Part shown: positions 1-6,794 of the stretch, piece after piece
Layout of the letters: every line of letters starts with the position of its first letter
How positions within the stretch are numbered: the stretch's first letter is position 1
From: Helicobacteraceae bacterium
GTDB taxonomy: Bacteria; Campylobacterota; Campylobacteria; Campylobacterales; SZUA-545
NCBI GenBank assembly: GCA_031260125.1
Contig: JAIRKM010000025.1
Location: 1-41,338, forward strand
Length of the DNA: 41,338 nt
Direction: 5' to 3'
The notes under the pieces: model-generated
Databases searched by the model: none
What the model was told of the DNA's origin: nothing
What the model saw: the letters and a program-made list of their open reading frames with translations, nothing else
Position numbers and translations under genes: made by a program

Positions 1-55
1 CGGAGGCGGTCGCCAACGCCGCTAGTAAGCCGATGATAGGTTTGGTGAAACCCAC
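1..55 (-). CDS. 5' end of a secreted protein (partial)
   Basis: A minus-strand reading frame starts with GTG at 53-55 and runs off the left edge. A good ribosome binding site (GGAG, about five bases upstream) precedes it, and a promoter lies just beyond. The 18 visible residues begin with a polar start, then a lysine, then a hydrophobic run rich in Ile, Leu and Ala (VGFTKPIIGLLAALATAS). This is the beginning of a signal peptide or membrane anchor. Nothing of the mature protein is visible, so no function can be given. The start is supported by the Shine-Dalgarno site and promoter rather than by homology. Confidence 0.5.
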   Translation of the reverse strand, partial: MGFTKPIIGLLAALATAS

Positions 56-85
56 TTTTTCTCCTTTTTTTGAAAATCGGGTGGA

Positions 86-114
86 ATACTAGGGTTTTAT
101 TCCTTAAAAGTCAA
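86..114 (-). promoter_or_regulatory. Sigma-70 type promoter for the left-edge gene
   Basis: On the minus strand, TTGACT (109-114) is followed after exactly 17 bases by TAGTAT (86-91), close to the -35 and -10 consensus. Transcription would begin near 79, giving a leader of about 24 bases that carries the GGAG site of the left-edge gene. Confidence 0.55.
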
Positions 115-148
115 GTATCTCGATTAACAAGCTCAAAAACTGTGGGGT

Positions 149-181
149 GCAAAGGCGGCGCAAAGGCGGCGCAAAGGCGGC
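149..181. repeat. Three perfect 11-bp tandem repeats
   Basis: The unit GCAAAGGCGGC occurs three times head to tail at 149-159, 160-170 and 171-181, and is followed by a further GCG-rich stretch. It lies in the non-coding gap of about 300 bases between the left-edge gene and the first TPR gene. Apart from the minus-strand promoter near 100, I see no gene in this gap. A period of 11 bp is close to one helical turn. It could equally be a slippage product. Confidence 0.75.
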
Positions 182-361
182 GCGAGCGTCAAAACCCGCA
201 CGGATCGCGCAAACGCCATACAGCCCGCCGTTACAGCAATCTGGAAATCCGCGCGGACGCGTTCGATTGCTGACATTAAGAGCGCAAAATAGTTAAGGCG
301 GCATTTGCCGTGCGTATTTAATGAGTGGTGCAATATTATTCGGCAAAACAAAAGAGGCAAA

Positions 362-1552
362 ATGGACGCGAAGTTTATAGAGATCGTTGAAAATCTAGTA
401 AAAGAGCAGGGCGCGGATACGTTAATCGACGCGAAAAAATACAAGGCGTATTTAGCGGATCACGCCAATGATGAATTCAAAGAAGAGCGGCGTTTGCTGA
501 CGATCGCCATTGAAGTGGGAGCGGGGCAAGAGATCGCAAACGCAAGCGATCTAGCGGCCTGCAAGAAACAGCAGATTCGTTTGTTGAGAGAGGATCGTTT
601 TATCGATGAAACCGCCGCCGCCGAAACGATCGATCTGCTTGCGTTTGCGCTTCGCGGCGATCGTAGTAAATTGATCGCTTCAACGCCAAGCTCGCAACCG
701 CAATCCGCGCTGCGCAAAATTGTACTTTTTTCAATCGTGGGAGTTTTGGCGCTTATTGGTATTGCCGTATGGTTATGGGTTGTTGACATTCAAGCCATTA
801 ACAAGATATTGGATCGCGCAGAAATAGCTTCAAATAGCGAAAACTATCAAGAAGTCGTGTCGTTATATTCGCAAGCGATCAAGCTCGATCCTAAATATGC
901 GCTCGCTTACTACAATCGTGGAGTTGCTTACTATTATTTAGGCGAGTATAACAAAGCGATTGCAGATTACACTCAAGCGATCGAGTTCGATCCTAAATAT
1001 GCGCCTGCTTACCACAATCGTGGAGTCGCTTACGATAATTTAAACGATCATAACAAAGCGATCGGCGATTTCAATCAAGCGATCAAGCTCGATCCGAAAG
1101 ATGCGTACGCTTACTACAATCGCGGATTTGCTTACGCCAAGTTAAACGATTACAGTAAAGCGATCGACGATTTCAATCAAGTGATCGAGCTCAAGCCGAA
1201 TGATGCAGAGGCTTATAATAATCGCGGATTCGCCTACGCTAATTTAAGCGACTATAACAAAGCGATCGCAGATTTCACTCAAGCGATCAAACTCGATCCG
1301 AATCATGCGATGGCTTATGCCAATCGCGGAGTCGCTTACGCTGATTTAAGCGATTATAACAAAGCGATCGCAGATTTCACGCAAGCGATCAAGCTCGATC
1401 CGAAAGATGCGTACGCTTACGTCAATCGCGGATTTGCTTACGCCAAGTTAAACGATTATAAAAGCGCTACAAAAGACGCGCGCAAAGCGTGCGAATTAGG
1501 CGATTGCCAATCGTTGCAGCGCTTAACGCAACGGGGGTTGTTGCGCGATTGA
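362..1552 (+). CDS. Membrane-anchored TPR-repeat protein, copy 1
   Basis: The protein has 396 residues when started at ATG 362, preceded by an AGAGG site; the same upstream context recurs at the next gene. A TTG 57 bases upstream keeps the frame open but has no binding site. Residues 1-100 form an alpha-helical module rich in Glu, Lys and Ala that is nearly identical in the next protein. A transmembrane segment spans about 119-141. About seven 34-residue TPR units follow (from about 147), with the usual N-R-G, A-Y and L-D-P positions. The C-terminus is a cap with two cysteines (CELGDC) ending in LLRD. TPR domains bind other proteins. If the TPR part is outside the membrane, this could be an envelope scaffold or receptor; the partner is unknown. 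I do not recognise a specific family function. Confidence 0.85.
   Translation: MDAKFIEIVENLVKEQGADTLIDAKKYKAYLADHANDEFKEERRLLTIAIEVGAGQEIANASDLAACKKQQIRLLREDRFIDETAAAETIDLLAFALRGDRSKLIASTPSSQPQSALRKIVLFSIVGVLALIGIAVWLWVVDIQAINKILDRAEIASNSENYQEVVSLYSQAIKLDPKYALAYYNRGVAYYYLGEYNKAIADYTQAIEFDPKYAPAYHNRGVAYDNLNDHNKAIGDFNQAIKLDPKDAYAYYNRGFAYAKLNDYSKAIDDFNQVIELKPNDAEAYNNRGFAYANLSDYNKAIADFTQAIKLDPNHAMAYANRGVAYADLSDYNKAIADFTQAIKLDPKDAYAYVNRGFAYAKLNDYKSATKDARKACELGDCQSLQRLTQRGLLRD
800..1513 (+). repeat. 102-bp tandem coding repeats, about 7 units
   Basis: The TPR part of copy 1 is also a DNA repeat with a period of 102 bases (34 codons). The block around AACAAAGCGATC recurs in almost every unit with few silent changes. 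Similarity at third codon positions points to recent duplication or conversion between units rather than protein-level conservation alone. Confidence 0.8.
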
Positions 1553-1574
1553 TAAATAGACGCAAAGAGGCAAA

Positions 1575-3653
1575 ATGGACGCACAATTTATAGCGATCGT
1601 TGAAAAGCTAGTAAAAGAGCAAGGTAAAGATACCTTGATTAGCGCCGTGAGGTACAAAGCGCGCATAGCCGATTACGCCAATGACGAGTTCAAAGAAGAG
1701 CTATATTCGTTGATGGTCGCAATCGAAACGGGCGCGGGGCAAGAGATCGCAAACGCAAGCGATCTAGCGGCCTGCAAGAAACAGCAGATTCGTTTTTTGA
1801 AAGACGATTGTTTTATCGACGAAACAGCCGCCGCCGAAACCATCGATCTTTTGGCTTTAGTTTTGCGCGACGACAAGAGTCAATCTATCGTCCCAAGCGC
1901 TAATTCTCAACCCGCGCCTGACTCTAATCCGTCGCAATCGCCGCGTCCTTCGCCGCAAAACCTAAATCCTGCGCCAAACGACAATTCGCAACCCGCTAGT
2001 CAAATAAGCGGCCGACAAACGCGGCAAACGCCAAGCTCGCTGTGGAATAAAAAAGTCGCTCCCGGCCTATCTTGGACAATATTGCTATTTTCGTTGGCGA
2101 TTATAGGCGCAATATGGTATGTTGTAGCTCAAAACCAAATCAGCGCTGTCCCGCCGCAATCGCCAAACCATTCCCAGCCAAGCGCTAACGAGATATTTCG
2201 GCGCGCAAATACAGCTTATGATAACAAAAGCTATCAAGAAGCTGTAACGCTATATACCGAAGCGATCGAGCTCGATCCGAACTATGCGTACGCTTATAAC
2301 AATCGTGGAAACGCTTACAGTAAGTTAGGCGATTATAACAAAGCGATCGGCAATTATAATCAAGCAATTGAGATCAATCCAAACAATGCGATGCCTTACA
2401 ACAATCGCGGATTTGCTTACGCCGAGTTAAACGATTACAGCAAAGCGATTGACGATTACAATCAAGCGATTAAGATCGATCCGAATCATGCGATGGCTTA
2501 CGACAATCGCGGAGTCGCTTACGGCAAGTTAAACGATTACAGCAAAGCAATCGCCGATTATAATCAAGCGATTAAGATCGATCCGAATCATGCGATAGCT
2601 TACAACAATCGCGGGAACGCTTACTATGCTTTAAGCGATTATAACAAGGCGATCGCCGATTACAGCCAAACGATCAAGGTCGATCCTAATTATGCGATGG
2701 CTTACAACAATCGCGGACTTGCTTACGTTAATTTAGGCGATTATAACAAAGCGATCGCTGATTACAATCAAGCGATTAAGATCGATCCGAATCTTGCGAC
2801 GGCTTACCACAATCGCGCAAGTGCTTACGTTAATTTAGGCGATTATAACAAAGCGATCGCCGATTATAATCAAGCAATTGAGATCGATCAGAAAGATGCG
2901 AAGGCTTATTACCGTCGCGGATTCGCCTATGGCAACTCAAACAGTTATAACAAAGCGATCGGAGATTTCAATCAAGCGATTAAACTCGATCCAAATAACG
3001 CGATCGTTTACAACTATCGCGGACTCGCTTATGCTAACTTAGGCGATTATAACAAAGCGATCGCCGATTACAATCAAGCAATTAAGATCAATCCGAATTA
3101 TGCGAAGGCTTATTACCATCGCGGCCTCGCCTATGGCAACTCAAACAGTTATAACAAAGCGATCGGTGATTTCAATCAAGCGATTAAACTCGATCCGACA
3201 GATGCGTACGCTTACGTCAATCGTGGATTTGCTTACGCCAGGTTAAACGATTACAGCAAAGCGATCGCCGATTACTCTCAAGCGATCAAGCTCAAGCCGA
3301 ATTATGCAGATACTTACTACAATCGCGGGAACGCTTACGCTAATTTACACGATCATAACAAAGCGATTGCCGATTATAATCAAGCGATTAAGATCGATCC
3401 AAAAGACGCGAACGCTTATGTCAGTCGCGGACTCGCTTACGCTAATTTAAAAGATTATAACAAAGCGATCGGCGATTACAGCCAGGCGATTAAAATCGAT
3501 CCAAACAATGCGATCGCATACAACAATCGCGCAAGCGATTACGCTAATTTAGGCGATTATAAAAGCGCCACAAAAGACGCGCGCAAAGCGTGCGAATTGG
3601 ACGAGTGCAAGACACTACAGTATTTGACGCAAAGAAAACTATTGCGCGATTGA
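1575..3653 (+). CDS. Membrane-anchored TPR-repeat protein, copy 2 (long)
   Basis: This 692-residue protein starts at ATG 1575 behind the same AAAGAGGCAAA leader as copy 1, and only about 20 bases after the copy 1 stop, so the two are probably co-transcribed. Residues 1-100 repeat the helical module of copy 1. Residues about 101-155 are a Pro, Gln, Ser and Asn-rich linker absent from copy 1. A transmembrane segment spans about 165-186. Fourteen TPR units occupy about 205-680. The end is again a cysteine-containing cap (CELDEC) closing with LLRD. The doubled TPR number suggests expansion by unit duplication. A protein-binding scaffold at the cell surface or periplasm is the best inference. No enzymatic domain is visible. 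Confidence 0.85.
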   Translation: MDAQFIAIVEKLVKEQGKDTLISAVRYKARIADYANDEFKEELYSLMVAIETGAGQEIANASDLAACKKQQIRFLKDDCFIDETAAAETIDLLALVLRDDKSQSIVPSANSQPAPDSNPSQSPRPSPQNLNPAPNDNSQPASQISGRQTRQTPSSLWNKKVAPGLSWTILLFSLAIIGAIWYVVAQNQISAVPPQSPNHSQPSANEIFRRANTAYDNKSYQEAVTLYTEAIELDPNYAYAYNNRGNAYSKLGDYNKAIGNYNQAIEINPNNAMPYNNRGFAYAELNDYSKAIDDYNQAIKIDPNHAMAYDNRGVAYGKLNDYSKAIADYNQAIKIDPNHAIAYNNRGNAYYALSDYNKAIADYSQTIKVDPNYAMAYNNRGLAYVNLGDYNKAIADYNQAIKIDPNLATAYHNRASAYVNLGDYNKAIADYNQAIEIDQKDAKAYYRRGFAYGNSNSYNKAIGDFNQAIKLDPNNAIVYNYRGLAYANLGDYNKAIADYNQAIKINPNYAKAYYHRGLAYGNSNSYNKAIGDFNQAIKLDPTDAYAYVNRGFAYARLNDYSKAIADYSQAIKLKPNYADTYYNRGNAYANLHDHNKAIADYNQAIKIDPKDANAYVSRGLAYANLKDYNKAIGDYSQAIKIDPNNAIAYNNRASDYANLGDYKSATKDARKACELDECKTLQYLTQRKLLRD
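2187..3614 (+). repeat. 102-bp tandem coding repeats, 14 units
   Basis: Fourteen units of 34 codons make a long direct-repeat array. Units 7 and 9 share a distinctive block of about 70 bases (beginning GGCAACTCAAAC at 2931 and again at 3135), exactly 204 bases apart. This shows duplication of a two-unit block. The unit near 3202-3255 is nearly identical to one in copy 1 near 1403-1460. Confidence 0.85.
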
Positions 3654-3655
3654 TT

Positions 3656-3850
3656 GGGCAAAACAAAAGACGAACGCAATAGACGCAAAAAATGCAAAGC
3701 GTAGTTAGCCGATTGCGCTGATAATGAGTTCAAAAAAGAGCGACGTTTATTGCGATCGCCACTGAAACGGGCGCGGCAAAAGCCAATATACCGCCTCAAC
3801 GCCACGCAAATTCGCAACCCGCGCCTAATCTACCGCCACAACATCAACCG
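3656..3850 (+). pseudogene. Decayed third copy of the TPR-protein N-terminus
   Basis: Starting three bases after the copy 2 stop, the DNA again matches the leader and the first part of copies 1 and 2. The leader GGCAAAACAAAAGA is present, the start codon has become ATA, and the sequence matching the segment 'KYKAYLADHANDEFKEERRL' of copy 1 contains an in-frame TAG and later a two-base deletion. After the Glu-Thr-Gly-Ala-Gly match the sequence jumps to a piece matching the copy 2 linker (ANSQPAP). The region encoding the rest of the N-terminal module is missing, and no TPR follows. This is a broken remnant, not an expressed gene. Confidence 0.75.
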
Positions 3851-3967
3851 ATTGATTTTTCCTTCTTAGTCGCGGATACAAAATTGCAATCAAGATCAAC
3901 AAAACATACTTTGTTGCGATCGGCGGCACACGCCAATTATCGTACAACTATCAAAGATAAAATTTAT

Positions 3968-4561
3968 TTAATCGCGCAACAGTTTTTCTTGCGTCAAATA
4001 CCGCAATACTTTACACGCGCCATAGTCTTTGCGCGTATAGTAAAGTTCGCACGCTTTACGGGCGTCCTTTGTGGCGCTTTTGTAATCGCCTAAATTGGCG
4101 TAAGCGATTGCGCGATTGTAATAAGCCTGCTTAAAGGTTGAATTGATATGAATTGCTTGCGTCCAGTCTGCAATCGCGCTGTCGTAATCGCCTAAACCAG
4201 CGTAAGCGATCCCGCGATTATAGTAAGCTACTCCAAAGTCCGTATCGATCTTAATCGCTTCCGTATAATCGGCGATCGCTTTGTCGTAATCGCCTAAAGC
4301 ATCGTAAGCCATTGCGCGCTCGTTGTAATCCCACTTGTCGCTCGGATCGATTTTCGTCTCTTGAATATAACGGGCGACCTCCTGTTTGTAATCGCCCCAT
4401 TTATAAATAGAGTGTCCGCGCTCGTTGTAAGCCGGCATATATTCCAGATCTATTTTAATCGTTTGCGTATAATGCTCGGTTTCGCCGCGATCTAACGCTG
4501 TGCCAATCAAAACTACCGCTAAGAAGGAGGCGATCGCCGCTATTTTTGGTAACGCTTTCAT
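3968..4561 (-). CDS. Short exported TPR protein, inverted relative
   Basis: This 197-residue protein reads toward the two TPR genes. It lacks their helical N-terminal module; instead residues 1-24 form a signal peptide or anchor with a Lys near the start and a hydrophobic core. Four to five TPR units follow, more divergent than those of copies 1 and 2. The last 40 residues repeat the same cap, starting GDYKSATKDARKACEL, with a second cysteine after a short insertion and the ending LLRD. The shared cap shows common descent. It lies 87 bases downstream of nrfA on the same strand, beyond a strong hairpin. It is probably a periplasmic protein-binding factor; the partner is unknown. Confidence 0.8.
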   Translation of the reverse strand: MKALPKIAAIASFLAVVLIGTALDRGETEHYTQTIKIDLEYMPAYNERGHSIYKWGDYKQEVARYIQETKIDPSDKWDYNERAMAYDALGDYDKAIADYTEAIKIDTDFGVAYYNRGIAYAGLGDYDSAIADWTQAIHINSTFKQAYYNRAIAYANLGDYKSATKDARKACELYYTRKDYGACKVLRYLTQEKLLRD

Positions 4562-4612
4562 TGCAACGCCACTCCAGAAATCTATCTCTTCCGCCCATCG
4601 CTGGACGGACTG

Positions 4613-4641
4613 CCGCCGCTCGCTTTTGCGGCAAGCGGCGG
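4613..4641 (-). terminator. GC-rich hairpin after nrfA
   Basis: An 8-bp perfect stem (CCGCCGCT with AGCGGCGG) encloses a further 3-bp stem around a short A-rich (minus) or T-rich (plus) loop. It lies 8 bases after the nrfA stop codon. There is no U-run, so it may stabilise the 3' end of the mRNA or act as a weak terminator before the TPR gene. Confidence 0.5.
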
Positions 4642-4648
4642 TATGCGG

Positions 4649-6169
4649 TTATTTCGCGTTGCCGTAGTAGGAGGAGACATCGTCCTTATAATCACGAATC
4701 TCCGTATCCAGAATCCCGTTTTCTTTCGCCTGTCTGATCCACTCTTGCTCCACCGTCTTCTTAAACCTCTTTTTATCGTCGATCAGAGACGCCATATCCC
4801 AGCCGGCGAGCTTTTGCGCCTTCTCTTTCGTGGAAAAGTCGGGCGCAACGTAGTTTTTGACGCCGTGCGCGGCAAGAACCTCTTTGAGAGCGACCCGCGC
4901 TTGCTGTGCTAGATCGTTTGACTTGGCGAAGATGAAGAGCGTTTCATCAGGCGCGTGGAAGAACCCGCCGTGGCTCGCCGCGGCGTAGTCCCAGCGCCAC
5001 TGCCCCTCGCGGATCAGGCTGAGCGGTTTTGCCATCTCTTCGGCGCTCGCCCCGCTTTCCCACGCCTTCTTTGCCTCCAGATGCGCCGCCGCGAGGTTGT
5101 TCACCGCCATGCCAAAGAGCACCTCTTTGCGATCGTACTTCTCTTTGAGGATCGACATAATCTTTGCCTCACTCTCCCGATGGCAGGGAATGCAGCTTTT
5201 CTCTACCGTAGTAAGCGGATTGCCTACGGCGTGATCGGAGTATTTGACGGAGCCTTCCTGCGTATATGGCATATGACAGTCGGCGCACGCAACGCCTTTT
5301 TTGGCGTGAATGCCCGTCAGGTGCAGTTCATAATCGGGGTGCTGCGCTTTGACAATGGGGGTCTTTGAGAGCTTGTTTTCAAAGTCAGAGAACGGCTTGC
5401 CATTTGGGAAGTTGCTTCCTGTGTTGTAGTACTTCATCATATCTTCCGCTCCAAGCCCGTCCTTCCAAGGCAGGGTAACCACCCTCGCGGTCGCCTCGCC
5501 GTTTGGCGTCGGGCGGAAATAGTATTCGCTGTGGCACTGCGCGCATACGAGATCGCGCTTGACCTGATGAGTCGATTGCTCAAAGGTGGGTAGCGACGCC
5601 GCCGTCAGCCCCGCGTTAAGATACGATCTGCCCACTTTTAGCTGACCGCTGTTTGCCTTGTGGCAGTCGTAACAGCCGATCGAGTTTACAATCTCACTGC
5701 CCCACCGATTCCACATGCCCGTGTAGAAGTCCAGATCGCCGTTTGTCTCCATCAGCCGCACTACGTCGGGCGACTTGCATGTCCAACAGGCGGTGGGCAG
5801 CGGGCTATCGACACTTTCGCTAGGAGCGCCTACGCGAAGCGTGTTTACGTTGTCCTGAACCGCGTAGTAGTGTCCTCTTGGCGCGTTGTAATCCTTTGAA
5901 AACGGGTATCCCGCCCAAACAATCGCGAGCGCAGGCCACTTTTTGACCATATCGCTAAGTTCGTGGCTGTTCTTCGTCTGCTTCCACGCTCCATATTGGC
6001 GCGGAAAATAACGCTGCCAATCGGAGGTAATTGTCGGCTTCTCAATCGCCGCCGCCGTATTGTTGATAGCTTTGCGTTCCTCCTCTTTGGCGTGAATGTC
6101 GGCTGACAGCACCACCAGCAGAAGTGTTACGCATAGCGATCCTGCCAGCAAAATTTTGTAACGTCTCAT
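4649..6169 (-). CDS. nrfA: Ammonia-forming cytochrome c nitrite reductase
   Basis: This 506-residue periplasmic enzyme reduces nitrite to ammonium with six electrons in nitrite respiration. Residues 1-27 are a Sec signal peptide. The active-site haem has the diagnostic CXXCK motif (CWTCK, 128-132). Four ordinary CXXCH haems follow: CYDCH (166-170), CAQCH (209-213), CADCH (295-299) and CIPCH (326-330). Arg112, a Tyr near 216 and His277 match the known catalytic set. The length is normal for the family. The start codon overlaps the nrfH stop as ATGA, so translation is coupled. NrfI, the dedicated haem lyase of some relatives, does not follow; a TPR gene does. Confidence 0.97.
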   Translation of the reverse strand: MRRYKILLAGSLCVTLLLVVLSADIHAKEEERKAINNTAAAIEKPTITSDWQRYFPRQYGAWKQTKNSHELSDMVKKWPALAIVWAGYPFSKDYNAPRGHYYAVQDNVNTLRVGAPSESVDSPLPTACWTCKSPDVVRLMETNGDLDFYTGMWNRWGSEIVNSIGCYDCHKANSGQLKVGRSYLNAGLTAASLPTFEQSTHQVKRDLVCAQCHSEYYFRPTPNGEATARVVTLPWKDGLGAEDMMKYYNTGSNFPNGKPFSDFENKLSKTPIVKAQHPDYELHLTGIHAKKGVACADCHMPYTQEGSVKYSDHAVGNPLTTVEKSCIPCHRESEAKIMSILKEKYDRKEVLFGMAVNNLAAAHLEAKKAWESGASAEEMAKPLSLIREGQWRWDYAAASHGGFFHAPDETLFIFAKSNDLAQQARVALKEVLAAHGVKNYVAPDFSTKEKAQKLAGWDMASLIDDKKRFKKTVEQEWIRQAKENGILDTEIRDYKDDVSSYYGNAK

Positions 6170-6690
6170 AGCCCTATCTCCTCTCTCGTTGTAAATTGAA
6201 CCCCAAGATTCTGCGGTGTTGTACTAAGCGCGCGCACGCTTCCATGCGGAGTTTCGCGGTGGCAGCTCCAGCAGAGTCTGCCTTTTTCATCGGCTTTGTG
6301 CGCCGTTCTTGGTATCTTTGCCGATATCTGATGGCATTCAATACAGTTGCGTTGCACCACCTCTTCTCCGTAGGCGCCAATCCTGATCGTTTGATCGTAC
6401 GTGCCAAACGTGAAAGCGGCGGAATGCATAATTCCGTCCTTGACCTTTGCGTAGTATTTGTCAAACCCACCGCTGGGCAGATGACACTGAACGCAGCTTG
6501 CCGCCTCGCGGTGCGCGCTGTGTTCCCACGTGGCGTACTGCGTGTTCATCACGTGGCAGTTAATACAGGCGATTGAATTGTCCGAAAGATAACTAACCGC
6601 GCGCGAAACGCTAAGCAGATGAAAAAAAGCGCCAATGGCGATCAGAAACGCCGCCATTGCGCTCACAGCCAGCAATCGGCGTTTTTCCAT
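6166..6690 (-). CDS. nrfH: NrfH tetrahaem quinol dehydrogenase
   Basis: This 174-residue membrane-anchored NapC/NirT-family cytochrome oxidises menaquinol and feeds electrons to NrfA, with which it forms a membrane complex. One N-terminal transmembrane helix (about 6-28) is followed by four CXXCH motifs: CINCH (42-46), CVQCH (66-70), CIECH (116-120) and CWSCH (140-144). The start chosen is ATG 6690, because AAAGGAGGT lies just upstream; an upstream in-frame ATG at 6711 would sit before that site. A promoter with a -10 of TACAAT precedes it. The gene overlaps nrfA by four bases. Confidence 0.95.
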   Translation of the reverse strand: MEKRRLLAVSAMAAFLIAIGAFFHLLSVSRAVSYLSDNSIACINCHVMNTQYATWEHSAHREAASCVQCHLPSGGFDKYYAKVKDGIMHSAAFTFGTYDQTIRIGAYGEEVVQRNCIECHQISAKIPRTAHKADEKGRLCWSCHRETPHGSVRALSTTPQNLGVQFTTREEIGL

Positions 6691-6714
6691 AACGCGACCT
6701 CCTTTTGTCAATCC

Positions 6715-6742
6715 ATTGTAACAGAATTCGCGGCGTTTGCAA
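6715..6742 (-). promoter_or_regulatory. Promoter of nrfHA
   Basis: On the minus strand, TTGCAA (6737-6742) and TACAAT (6715-6720) are separated by 16 bases, with a TG two bases upstream of the -10 box. Transcription would start near 6708, shortly before the AAAGGAGGT site of nrfH. Two direct copies of TTAACG (6761-6766 and 6778-6783) lie upstream and might be activator sites. Confidence 0.5.
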
Positions 6743-6794
6743 GTAACCGCGCCCCATCGACGTTAAAAACTTCCAGCCGTTAAGCACACTCGAA

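Noticed and set aside
133-444. Minus-strand frame over the 11-bp repeats and the first TPR gene start
   Set aside because: It is antisense to the TPR gene and its composition follows the repeat and Ala codons of the other strand.
800-3614. Direct repeats that might suggest a CRISPR array or satellite
   Set aside because: The period is 102 bases, equal to 34 codons, inside long open frames encoding TPR units. There are no unique spacers.
6518-6540. Possible parS site around CCCACGTGGC in nrfH
   Set aside because: Only the ACGTG core matches; the outer arms of the parS palindrome are wrong. It lies in coding sequence far from parAB.
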